A stretch of 39,925 bases of DNA from positions 1 to 39,925 of the forward strand of contig JAEWJS010000177.1 of NCBI GenBank assembly GCA_023386495.1, in the 5' to 3' direction. Both the position numbers and the translations under genes were made by a program. Shown one piece after another: positions 31,656 through 38,769 of this stretch (position 1 is its first letter; every line of letters begins with the position of its first letter). Under the pieces are notes generated by a model, which ran no database searches, was not told the origin of the DNA, and was given only the letters and a program-made list of their open reading frames with translations. This stretch comes from Bacillota bacterium (lineage in GTDB: Bacteria; Bacillota; Bacilli; Paenibacillales; Paenibacillaceae).

Positions 31656-31964
31656 AGGCTTGTATGGAAAGGAAGCGCAGGAGTATACTAGACAGGAATT
31701 GACAAGGTTCGGTAATCGAGGGCCCGTCAAGTCGCTACCACACTAGCCAAAGGGGTGCAAAGCACGAATGGAAGGCGATGGACCCAACCCGGGTGTTGCT
31801 CGACCATTAGCATTACGACCGGATTGCGATCGGCATGCGGAGCCGGCTCTGCACCCCTCAGAACGGCAGCGTCGATAGACGCGGCTGCGGGGTCAGTCCG
31901 CCGTTGCCTCACGCCTCGCATCCGGCAGTCCACCATGGACTTATGGAGAAAGGAGTGAGGACAG
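31656..31964 (+). promoter_or_regulatory. Long structured leader in front of corA
   Basis: A promoter candidate (TTGTAT about 31656, 18 bases, TATACT about 31680) would give a leader of about 270 bases. It can fold into AGGGGTGCA (31751-31759) / TGCACCCCT (31850-31858) enclosing about 90 bases; AACGGC (31862-31867) / GCCGTT (31900-31905) enclosing a GCGTC-GATA-GACGC hairpin; and AGTCCA-CCA-TGGACT (31927-31941) just before the ribosome binding site. I could not match it to the M-box (Mg), yybP (Mn), NiCo or cobalamin consensus. A metal- or tRNA-sensing role is conjecture. Confidence 0.5.
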
Positions 31965-32900
31965 ATGAAGATTCGGCTCGTCAACAACGGCGTGTTCACG
32001 CCGATCGAATCGATTGAAGCCGCGATCGAACCGCCGCTCGAAGGCTTCTACTGGATCGACGCGGACGTCGATGATCTCGAGGTGCTGCAGCCGCTGTTCG
32101 GCTTGCATGATCTCGAGGTCGAGGACTGCCTCAGCGAGGAGGAGCAGCGTCCGAAGATCGAAGTGCATGACGGCCATTATTTTATCGTAATCAATAGCAT
32201 CCGGTTCGATGACGAGGAGATCCACTTGCGGGCGCTGAACATTTTCCTCGGCCGGCATTCGATCATTACCGTCACCAAGCAGAAGATCAATGAGCTTCGC
32301 TCGCTCAAGCCTCGGCTGCTCGAAGAGGCGGTCGACCGGCCTGACCGATTCCTCTACCACCTCGTCGACCTCGTGGTCGACAACTACTTCCAGGTCGGCG
32401 ACCGGATCGAGGCGCGGATCGAGAAGCTGGAAGAGGACATCCTGATGCATACGAAGAAGACGCATCTGGAAGAGATCATCGGTCTGCGAAGCGAGATTCT
32501 GTGGCTGAAGAAGGTGCTCGGCCCGCAGAAGGAAGTCATCTATACGCTCAACAAGAAGGATCTGAAGCTGATCGACGACCAGTTGCAGAAGTACTTCCTC
32601 GACATCTACGAGAATGCGGTCAAGATCGCGGAAGCATTCGATACGTACCGCGATCTGATGGCGAACTTGCGCGAGGCGTACCAATCCAGCCTGGCCGGCA
32701 GAGCGAACGAGATCATGCGCGTCTTCACGGCGCTGACGACGATCTTCATGCCGCTGACGTTCATCACCGGCCTCTACGGGATGAACCTCGACTACTTGCC
32801 GGGCGTTCATCTCCCAGGCGCCTCCTACTTCTTGCTCGGCGGCATGCTGCTGCTCGGCCTCGGCATGTTCTATATTTTCAAGAAGAAGGATTGGCTATAG
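31965..32900 (+). CDS. corA: CorA-family magnesium/divalent metal channel
   Basis: A 311-residue inner-membrane protein, a pentamer in known relatives. A large cytosolic N-terminal domain (about 1-245) includes VDDLEVLQPLFGLHDLEVED and a long charged helix (IEARIEKLEEDIL). Two transmembrane helices follow. The signature YGMNL is at residues 271-275 (GMN 272-274) and the basic end KKKDWL is inside. AAGGAG lies about 9 bases before ATG. Mg is the usual ion, but Co, Ni or Zn transport occurs in the family. The gene has a long structured leader, and element copy D begins right after its stop codon. Confidence 0.95.
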   Translation: MKIRLVNNGVFTPIESIEAAIEPPLEGFYWIDADVDDLEVLQPLFGLHDLEVEDCLSEEEQRPKIEVHDGHYFIVINSIRFDDEEIHLRALNIFLGRHSIITVTKQKINELRSLKPRLLEEAVDRPDRFLYHLVDLVVDNYFQVGDRIEARIEKLEEDILMHTKKTHLEEIIGLRSEILWLKKVLGPQKEVIYTLNKKDLKLIDDQLQKYFLDIYENAVKIAEAFDTYRDLMANLREAYQSSLAGRANEIMRVFTALTTIFMPLTFITGLYGMNLDYLPGVHLPGASYFLLGGMLLLGLGMFYIFKKKDWL

Positions 32901-32901
32901 G

Positions 32902-33090
32902 GGGCGCTTGTGATCGCGAAGTAGCGCTGCGAAGCCTACTCGACGGCGAATCTTGAACGCTGGCGAAAATTCCGGTGCTCACGTAGGTCTGCGAGCGTAT
33001 GCTTCCGAAGCTGCGTTTCTTACAGAAACGCTGGAGCTCCGCTCCTCATTTTCTACCATCGTCCAACCTTCTTGGCGCTGACAACCGCCC
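32902..33090 (-). repeat. Covarying palindromic element, copy D (long form, 189 bases)
   Basis: Reverse orientation on the plus strand, beginning one base after the corA stop. Ends are GGGCGCTTGT / ACAACCGCCC (one mismatch). Inner helices are as in copy C (GAAAAT / ATTTTC and the GCGTTTC-TGTAA-GAAACGC apex), but with TGG / CCA and CGC / GCG as in copies A, B and E. Relative to its host gene it has the same orientation as copy C to htrA, and likewise lies before the terminator. Confidence 0.92.
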
Positions 33091-33118
33091 TTTTTGAATA
33101 TGCATGCTAATCAAGCGA

Positions 33119-33156
33119 AAAGGCGCGGCTCCCGGATTGGGGACCGCGCCTTGTTG
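33119..33156 (+). terminator. Terminator of corA
   Basis: AAGGCGCGG / CCGCGCCTT with inner CTCCC/GGGGA pairing, followed by GTTGTTTG. It lies about 220 bases after the stop, beyond element copy D. Confidence 0.85.
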
Positions 33157-33164
33157 TTTGATGT

Positions 33165-33352
33165 ATTAGTGTAGAAAACTACCGCTAATCTGTGCCAAAC
33201 ACCATCTTGCGGGAAAATAGCTGCATTTCCTACCACTAAACTACGAGTTATTGCTCGAATGAACGATTCCATTAGATTTAGTTGCACTATTCTGCACTAA
33301 ATGCTGCCGAAGCAATATCCGCCTCGAAATAGATGCATGATTTCCCACTATT
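33165..33352. repeat. Palindrome array 3 (four units, 51-61-51 spacing)
   Basis: Units start at about 33165, 33216, 33277 and 33328, for example ATTAGTGTAG-AAAA-CTACCGCTAAT and TTTAGTTGCAC-TATT-CTGCACTAAA. Spacing is exactly 51, 61 and 51. The array lies between the corA terminator and the 3' end of the convergent transporter gene, 18 bases from its stop. Confidence 0.75.
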
Positions 33353-33370
33353 CTTATTCTTGTCCGCCAG

Positions 33371-34648
33371 CTATATGGAGCTGCTCTCCTCCGCGAGCGC
33401 TTCGGCCCGGCCCTTCACGAGATCGACGCGCGTCAGCAGGGCGATGCCGATGATGAAGAAGGCGATTAGCGACAAGATCGCGAGCCTGCTTGACCCCGTG
33501 ATCGTGCCTGTCACGGCGAACACGAACGGTCCGGCGACGGACGAGAACTTGCTCGACAGGCTTAGGAAGCCGAAAAATTCGGCCGATCGCGACGGCGGCA
33601 CAAGGTTCGCGTAGATCGAGCGGGCAGTTGCTTGGCTGCCGCCTTGGACGAGTCCGACCATAATGGCGAGTGCATAAAAATGCGCGGCGCTGGACATGAA
33701 GTATCCGAGCACGACGATCAGCACATAGATGGCAAGCGATACATACAGCGCGCGCTTGGCACCGGAACGGGCTGCGAATCTCCCGAACAGCAGCGTGCAC
33801 GGGAAGGCTACGAATTGCGTAATGAGCAGTGCCGTTATGAGATGCGACGTGCCGATGCCGATACCGCTCCCGTATACGGTCGCCATCAGGATGATCGTAT
33901 TGATCCCGTCATTGAAGAACCAATACGACAGCATGTATTTGGATAGCTGCGGATAGCGCCGAATGCTGCGCAGCGTGCGCCCCAGATTGGCGAAGCTCGT
34001 GCGAACGACGGTCCCGATCGCCGCCTGCCGATTGCGCGGCACATCCTTCACGCGGCGGAAGAGCGGCAGCGCGAACAACAGCCACCAGATGCCGACAGTC
34101 AGGAACACGATCTGCGTCGCCGTCGTCTTATCCGGGAATCCGACCATCTCCCAGCCTTCGATCATCACGAGGTTCACGGCTAGCAGCAGCCCGCCGCCCA
34201 GGTAACCCATCGAATAGCCGCGAGCGCTGATAATATCCCGCTTCTCGATCGGAACAAGATCGGTCAGCAGCGAATCGTAGAACGTGTTGCCGCCCGAGAA
34301 GCCCAGCGTGCCGATGACGATCAGCACGGACGCAAGCAGCCAATCGCCCTCGCCTACGAGTGCCATGCATGCGCTTGCAAGAGCGCCGACCACGGCGAAC
34401 CCGGTTAAGAACCTTACCTTGGCGCCGGTATAATCCGCGACGGCGCCGAGAATCGGCGACAGGATCGCAACCAGCAGCATCGCGACAGTCTGCGTGAAGC
34501 CCCAATAATTTTCCGCCGTGTTGCCCGGCAGGCCGGCACCGGCTACGCTCTCGTAATAGATGGGAAGCACGGCCGCAAGCATTGTCGTCGCGAATGCGGA
34601 ATTGGCCCAATCGTACTGCACCCACGCCCGAACCTTCATTCGATCCAT
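33371..34648 (-). CDS. MFS transporter of the UMF1 / Atg22-like family
   Basis: A 425-residue membrane protein with about 12 predicted helices. Family-typical stretches are YDWANSAFATTMLAAVLPIYY at the N-terminus, ENYWGFTQTVAMLLVAILSPILG, GNTFYDSLLTDL, SARGYSMGYLGGG, the central YWFFNDGINTII and GGSQATARSIYANLVPPSRSAEFFGFL. Relatives include yeast Atg22, which exports amino acids from the vacuole, and bacterial proteins of mostly unknown substrate. AAGGAGG lies 7 bases before ATG. The divergent neighbour is a LysR regulator that might control it. Element copy E separates the two. Confidence 0.9.
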   Translation of the reverse strand: MDRMKVRAWVQYDWANSAFATTMLAAVLPIYYESVAGAGLPGNTAENYWGFTQTVAMLLVAILSPILGAVADYTGAKVRFLTGFAVVGALASACMALVGEGDWLLASVLIVIGTLGFSGGNTFYDSLLTDLVPIEKRDIISARGYSMGYLGGGLLLAVNLVMIEGWEMVGFPDKTTATQIVFLTVGIWWLLFALPLFRRVKDVPRNRQAAIGTVVRTSFANLGRTLRSIRRYPQLSKYMLSYWFFNDGINTIILMATVYGSGIGIGTSHLITALLITQFVAFPCTLLFGRFAARSGAKRALYVSLAIYVLIVVLGYFMSSAAHFYALAIMVGLVQGGSQATARSIYANLVPPSRSAEFFGFLSLSSKFSSVAGPFVFAVTGTITGSSRLAILSLIAFFIIGIALLTRVDLVKGRAEALAEESSSI

Positions 34649-34790
34649 CCCGTTCCTCCTTTTAATCCGGTCCGTACTGCCCTTCGACCAGAATCTTCTA
34701 CGAACAATTCGACAGCCCCCGGTCCTATCCTCCTAAAGATTGCGTAAATCCCTCCCATAATTCGACGCGATGGGGTTAGTTATTCATAAA

Positions 34791-34978
34791 ACCTGGTTGT
34801 CAGCGCCGAGAAGGTTGGACGATGGTAGAAACTGAGGAACGGAGCTCAACGATTTCGTAGAAATCGACTTCGGAAGCATCTGCTGGCTGTACCTACGTGA
34901 GTACCGGAAGTTTCGCCAGCGTTCAAGATTCGACGTCGACTAAGCTCCGAAGCATCCTCATCGCGATCACAAGCAGGT
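34791..34978 (+). repeat. Covarying palindromic element, copy E (long form, 188 bases)
   Basis: Ends are ACCTGGTTGT / ACAAGCAGGT (one mismatch). Inner helix is GAAACT (34828-34833) / AGTTTC (34909-34914). The apical hairpin is CGATTTC-GTA-GAAATCG, where copies C and D have GCGTTTC-TGTAA-GAAACGC. Forward orientation. It ends 7 bases before the -35 box of the lysR gene. Confidence 0.92.
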
Positions 34979-34984
34979 CATAAA

Positions 34985-35013
34985 TTGCCGGGTGGGATGG
35001 TTTAATTTATAAT
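34985..35013 (+). promoter_or_regulatory. Promoter of the LysR-type regulator gene
   Basis: TTGCCG (34985-34990), 17 bases, TATAAT (35008-35013). Confidence 0.75.
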
Positions 35014-35048
35014 AGAAGGATACATCATCGGACGAAGGAGGGAACCGC

Positions 35049-35951
35049 GTGAACATCAGTCAGCTCGAAACGCTGCTCACCATATCGAAGACGATGAGCT
35101 TCCGCAAGGCCGGCGAGCTGCTTAACCTGACGCAGCCGGCCGTATCGGCGCAGATCAAGAGCTTGGAAGACGAATTCAAGACGCAGCTCATCGACCGCAA
35201 TCAGCCCGTCACGCTTACCGATCGGGGCCAAGTGTTCCTCGAGCACGCGGAGCGGATTCTGGGCATCGTCGAAGAACTGAAGCACAAGCTCTCCGATCTC
35301 AATGAGACGCCGCAAGGCCACATCATGCTGGGTACCACGTCTTCGTTCGCCATCCAGATCCTGCCCCGGGTATTATCCTATATCCAGAATCAATTCCCGA
35401 TGATCAAGACGACCATCAACTCCATGCCTTCCTCGCAGGTAATGGCCAGCGTCGAGAGCGGCGCCATCGATATCGGCATCACGTATTTGTCCGAGCGCAA
35501 TCCGAATCTGCTGACCTCGGTACTGTATTACGACACGTTCGAGCTGATCGTGTCGCTGGACCATCCGCTCAGCGGGTTTAAGCATACGACGGTGGATAAG
35601 CTAAAGAACATGCCGTTCATCATGCTCTCGCAGGATACGCATGGCCGGCGCTTCGTAGACCAGCTATTCAAGAGCTACGGAATCGAGCCCAATATCGTCA
35701 TGGAGCTGTCCTCCAGCGAGGAAGTGAAGCGGATGGTCGAGATCAATCTCGGCGTCGCGATCGTCTCCAAGCTGTCGATTACCGACGAGCTGAGGCGCGG
35801 AACGCTGCATATGGTGAAGGTCAACGAGCTCGAGACCAGCCATCCGGTAGGCGTGGTCTACAAGTCCGGGCGCTATATCAATTCGGCGATGCAGCAGTTT
35901 CTTAGCGATCTGAAGGGCATGCCGGAGGATCAATTCATCAGCAGCGAGTAA
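35049..35951 (+). CDS. LysR-family transcriptional regulator
   Basis: A 300-residue regulator. The N-terminal helix-turn-helix (1-62) reads MNISQLETLLTISKTMSFRK and AGELLNLTQPAVSAQIKSLE. The periplasmic-binding-like effector domain (about 90-290) contains GHIMLGTTSSFAIQILP and SGAIDIGITYL. Start GTG with GGAGGG about 7 bases upstream. The closest look-alikes I know are CysL/YwfK-type regulators, but I cannot name the effector. It is divergent from the UMF1-type transporter and followed after 41 bases by hisJ, so either could be a target. Confidence 0.92.
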   Translation: MNISQLETLLTISKTMSFRKAGELLNLTQPAVSAQIKSLEDEFKTQLIDRNQPVTLTDRGQVFLEHAERILGIVEELKHKLSDLNETPQGHIMLGTTSSFAIQILPRVLSYIQNQFPMIKTTINSMPSSQVMASVESGAIDIGITYLSERNPNLLTSVLYYDTFELIVSLDHPLSGFKHTTVDKLKNMPFIMLSQDTHGRRFVDQLFKSYGIEPNIVMELSSSEEVKRMVEINLGVAIVSKLSITDELRRGTLHMVKVNELETSHPVGVVYKSGRYINSAMQQFLSDLKGMPEDQFISSE

Positions 35952-35992
35952 CGCACATTGGATGACTTAGATAAGGAGGGCTGCATGCCGTC

Positions 35993-36802
35993 ATGAAATT
36001 CGACCTGCATACGCATCATTACCGATGCGGTCACGCGGATGGCGAGATCGAGGAATATATTCGTTCGGCAATCGATGCCGGCCTTCACGTCATCGGCATC
36101 TCGGACCATTCGCCGTATTTTGCCCACAAGGAAGACCAGCCGCAGCCGCGGATCGCGATGGCTCGGAGCGACTTTGCCAACTACGTGGATGAGGTGCTCC
36201 GTCTCAAAGACCGTTACAAGGATCGCATCGAAGTGCTGCTCGGCGTAGAATCGGACTTCTACCCGGAGCATGCGGAAGTATACCGGCGCGCCTACGAGCC
36301 GTATCCGTTCGATTACATTATCGGATCGGTTCATCAGACACGAGGCGTCAGCATCTTCAATCGCAACCGTTGGAAGAATCTATCCCAGGCTCGCCAGATC
36401 GAAGAGAAGGTGCATTATTACGAGCTTATCGCCGAGTCGGCCATGAGCGGCATGTTCCAGGTGCTCGGCCATATCGATGCCATGAAGGGCTATTATCCCG
36501 CCTTCTCCGACATTGCGGCAGAGAGTGCCATCGACGATGCCCTGAAGACGATCGCCGAATGCCGGATCGCCATCGAGGTCAATACGTCAGGCCGAACCAA
36601 GGATGTCGGCGGCTGGTATCCTTCCGATGCCATATTGGAGCGCGCGCATTATTACGGCGTGGACATTTCATTCGGCTCGGATGCGCATGAACCTGGCCGG
36701 ATCGGCGAAGACTTCGAGCGGGTAGCGAAGCGCCTGAAGGAGATCGGCTTCAAGCAGTGGGTATTTTACAGGCAGAAGCAGCCTATCGCCGTTCCATTGT
36801 AA
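35993..36802 (+). CDS. hisJ: Histidinol-phosphatase, PHP family
   Basis: A 269-residue PHP-domain phosphatase removing phosphate from histidinol phosphate, using a trinuclear metal site. Metal ligands: His6 and His8 (DLHTHH), His14 (RCGHADG), Asp and His in GISDHSPY, Glu in GVESDFYPEH, then SVHQTRG, GHIDAMKGYY and the C-terminal GSDAHEPGRIG. Length fits HisJ of Bacillus. ATG at 35993 lies 12 bases after GGAGGG, slightly long. It follows the LysR gene closely and ends at the structured terminator at 36818-36904. No other his genes are near. Confidence 0.9.
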   Translation: MKFDLHTHHYRCGHADGEIEEYIRSAIDAGLHVIGISDHSPYFAHKEDQPQPRIAMARSDFANYVDEVLRLKDRYKDRIEVLLGVESDFYPEHAEVYRRAYEPYPFDYIIGSVHQTRGVSIFNRNRWKNLSQARQIEEKVHYYELIAESAMSGMFQVLGHIDAMKGYYPAFSDIAAESAIDDALKTIAECRIAIEVNTSGRTKDVGGWYPSDAILERAHYYGVDISFGSDAHEPGRIGEDFERVAKRLKEIGFKQWVFYRQKQPIAVPL

Positions 36803-36817
36803 TATTCGTCATAGCAG

Positions 36818-36904
36818 AAGACCCCCTAATACGATACCCTGATACAAAAAAGGGGGACCAGCCGAGAGCGGCGGGTCCCAAAGGGTATATAAAAAGGGGG
36901 TCTT
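36818..36904 (+). terminator. Large nested hairpin after hisJ
   Basis: An 87-base structure with three nested helices: AAGACCCCCT (36818-36827) / AGGGGGTCTT (36895-36904), TACCCT (36835-36840) / AGGGTA (36882-36887), and GGGACC-GCCG / CGGC-GGTCCC (36854-36879). TTGTTTATT follows at once, so it can act as a terminator. A further CCCCC run at 36919-36923 could pair instead with the AGGGGG runs, giving an alternative fold ahead of the cation exporter gene. Confidence 0.7.
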
Positions 36905-36910
36905 GTTTAT

Positions 36911-36970
36911 TATAATAGCCCCCTTGTATGATGGGCGCGTAACAGCAGCATTTCAATTGTGTAACAATTG
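36911..36970 (+). promoter_or_regulatory. -10 box and perfect 17-base palindrome before the CDF gene
   Basis: TATAAT at 36911-36916 without a clear -35, then CAATTGT-GTA-ACAATTG (36954-36970), a perfect palindrome of operator size 38 bases before the exporter start. A metal-responsive repressor would be a natural user, but none is encoded nearby. Confidence 0.5.
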
Positions 36971-37008
36971 ATTACCGCCCATTAATGACATCGGAAAGAA
37001 GGGCTCTC

Positions 37009-37932
37009 ATGGGCGACTATCATCATCTCCGCCATGTCAAGGAACAGGCCGCGTCACGCCGAACGCTGTGGATCACGCTGCTGCTGACGCTCTTCTTCAC
37101 GGTCGTCGAGTTGATCGGAGGGCTGTTGAGCCATTCGTTGGCCCTGCTGTCCGACTCCGCGCATATGATCTCCGACGTCATTGCGCTAGGCCTCAGCATG
37201 ACCGCCATCTATCTCGCCGCCCGGCCGTCGAATGCGCGATTCACGTTCGGCTATCTGCGCTTCGAGATTATCGCATCCTTCCTGAACGGTCTTGCTCTCG
37301 TCGCCATCGCGGTCGGCATCTTCATCGAAGGCATCCGCCGCTTCTCCAATCCCGAGGCGATCGACTTCCGGCTGATGCTCTTCATCGCGTCGATCGGACT
37401 TGTCGTCAATATCGTGCTGACGATCGTGCTGAGCCGCAGCATGAAGGAAGAACGCAACTTGAACGTGCAGAGCGCGCTATGGCATTTTATCGGAGATTTG
37501 CTCAGTTCGATCGGCGTCATCCTCTCCGCGGTCCTCATCTATTGGACGGGGCGCACCTGGTTCGACCCGCTGATCAGCATCGTGATCGGATGCATTATCT
37601 GCGCAGGCGGCATGCGCATCATTCGCGAATCCTATCTGATACTGATGGAATCCGTGCCGAGCCGCTTCGAGCTGGAAGAAGTACGCGCGACGATCCGTTC
37701 CGTCGATGGCGTTGTGGACGTGCACGAGCTGCACCTCTGGTCCATTTCGACCGAGCACTACTCGCTCACGGCGCATGTTTTTCTGCAGGCAGACATAGCT
37801 CCGTATACCGCGATATTAGCCATTAACGGGAAGCTGGAGCAGGTATACGGCATTCGGCACGTGACCATCCAGACGGAGCATGCCAGCATCCATCCCCACG
37901 GCGAATACGGACAGCCGTTCCTGAACCGTTAG
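37009..37932 (+). CDS. czcD: Cation diffusion facilitator (CzcD-like zinc/cobalt/cadmium exporter)
   Basis: A 307-residue membrane protein with six predicted helices and a cytosolic C-terminal domain. The two intramembrane metal-site motifs are HxxxD: His52/Asp56 (SDSAHMISD) and His159/Asp163 (LWHFIGD). His-rich N-terminal start (MGDYHHLRHVKE). The C-terminal domain has VDGVVDVHELHLWSIS and GIRHVTIQTEH. ATG 37009 follows GAAGGG by about 7 bases; the ATG at 36985 has no ribosome binding site. It exports divalent metals by proton exchange in known members. A palindrome upstream may be its operator. Confidence 0.92.
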   Translation: MGDYHHLRHVKEQAASRRTLWITLLLTLFFTVVELIGGLLSHSLALLSDSAHMISDVIALGLSMTAIYLAARPSNARFTFGYLRFEIIASFLNGLALVAIAVGIFIEGIRRFSNPEAIDFRLMLFIASIGLVVNIVLTIVLSRSMKEERNLNVQSALWHFIGDLLSSIGVILSAVLIYWTGRTWFDPLISIVIGCIICAGGMRIIRESYLILMESVPSRFELEEVRATIRSVDGVVDVHELHLWSISTEHYSLTAHVFLQADIAPYTAILAINGKLEQVYGIRHVTIQTEHASIHPHGEYGQPFLNR

Positions 37933-37966
37933 CCCCGCCTGTCCTCCAGCTCTTTCCCCGTCTCAG

Positions 37967-37993
37967 GTCCGGGTGCCCATCAGGTCCCCGGAC
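37967..37993 (+). other. Hairpin in the 37933-38100 gap
   Basis: GTCCGGG / CCCGGAC with a 13-base loop, 34 bases after the exporter stop and without a T-run. A TACAAT (38019-38024) with a poor -35 could be the promoter of the next gene. Nothing else is seen in this gap. Confidence 0.4.
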
Positions 37994-38100
37994 GGTTACG
38001 CATGCCTCCCCTACCCGCTACAATGGGAATCAATCCTCCAATCGCAGCTATCTCCACTACCATAGCAGCGAGGAAAAATGTGCGGCAGGGTGATCGAACA

Positions 38101-38694
38101 ATGACACGCGATATCTATGTAGTGCTGACCAATACGGGAACTTCTTTCTCCAAGTGCATCGGGCTGTTCACGGGCGAGCCGCTTAATCACGCCTCCGTAG
38201 CGTTCGATGAAGGGTTGAAGGACATCTATAGCTTCGGGCGCAAGCATCCGATGAACGCATTCTCCGGCGGATTCGTCCGCGAGAAGGTATGGGGCGACCT
38301 CATTCGCGATCGACGCCGCGCTACGCCGAGCGCCATCTTCCGCTGCTCGGTGGAGCTGAGCACGTTCCGCCGCATGCGGAAGCAGATCCAAGCGATGTCC
38401 GAGAACCCTTCCAGATACGGTTATAACCTTGCAGGACTATTCACATTGCTCGCAGGAATCGATTGGCAGCGCGAGAATGCGTACTTCTGCTCGCAGTTCG
38501 TGGAGCATCTCTTCGCATCCCATGGCGAATCGCTCTCCGGCAAGCCTGCATCGCTCACGAAGCCCGGCGACTTCGAGCGCTCGCAGCGGCTGGAAGAGGT
38601 TTACCGCGGTGACCTCCGCAGCTACGCCGGCCTGCATCATCCTGCAGCTTCCAGTGCGTCGATGCTCGCAGTTGCCGCTCACAAGCTTGCCTAA
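38101..38694 (+). CDS. NlpC/P60-like (YiiX/permuted papain fold) protein
   Basis: A 197-residue protein. MTRDIYVVLTNTGTSFSKCIGLFTG, split here after residue 13, is followed by GEPLNHASVAFDE, in which the His could be catalytic. Later NAYFCSQFVEHLF has the CSxFV motif containing the likely nucleophilic Cys. Such order (His before Cys) is that of circularly permuted papain-fold proteins of the YiiX/YebB group. No signal peptide or membrane helix. ATG 38101 has only AGGGTG about 9 bases upstream. The longer frame from 38002 lacks a start signal. The substrate is unknown. A strong terminator follows. Confidence 0.72.
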   Translation: MTRDIYVVLTNTGTSFSKCIGLFTGEPLNHASVAFDEGLKDIYSFGRKHPMNAFSGGFVREKVWGDLIRDRRRATPSAIFRCSVELSTFRRMRKQIQAMSENPSRYGYNLAGLFTLLAGIDWQRENAYFCSQFVEHLFASHGESLSGKPASLTKPGDFERSQRLEEVYRGDLRSYAGLHHPAASSASMLAVAAHKLA

Positions 38695-38731
38695 CCCGGC
38701 ATTGCGTCCTAGCGTGCCTGCCTCATAACAC

Positions 38732-38769
38732 AGAAGCGGACAGCGCTATACGCCTGTCCGCTTCTTCTG
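38732..38769 (+). terminator. Terminator of the NlpC/P60-like gene
   Basis: A perfect 12-base stem AGAAGCGGACAG / CTGTCCGCTTCT followed by TCTGGTT. Its right arm lies inside the last codons of the convergent small gene at 38746. Confidence 0.75.

Noticed and set aside
31698..31964. M-box (magnesium) riboswitch in front of corA
   Set aside because: The hallmark words of the M-box (GCCAATGGGTCAACAG and TGCTAAAGCTC types) are absent. The leader is structured but of unknown class.
31727..31999. 90-codon frame on the minus strand across the corA leader
   Set aside because: It is antisense to the structured leader and the start of corA and has no start signal.
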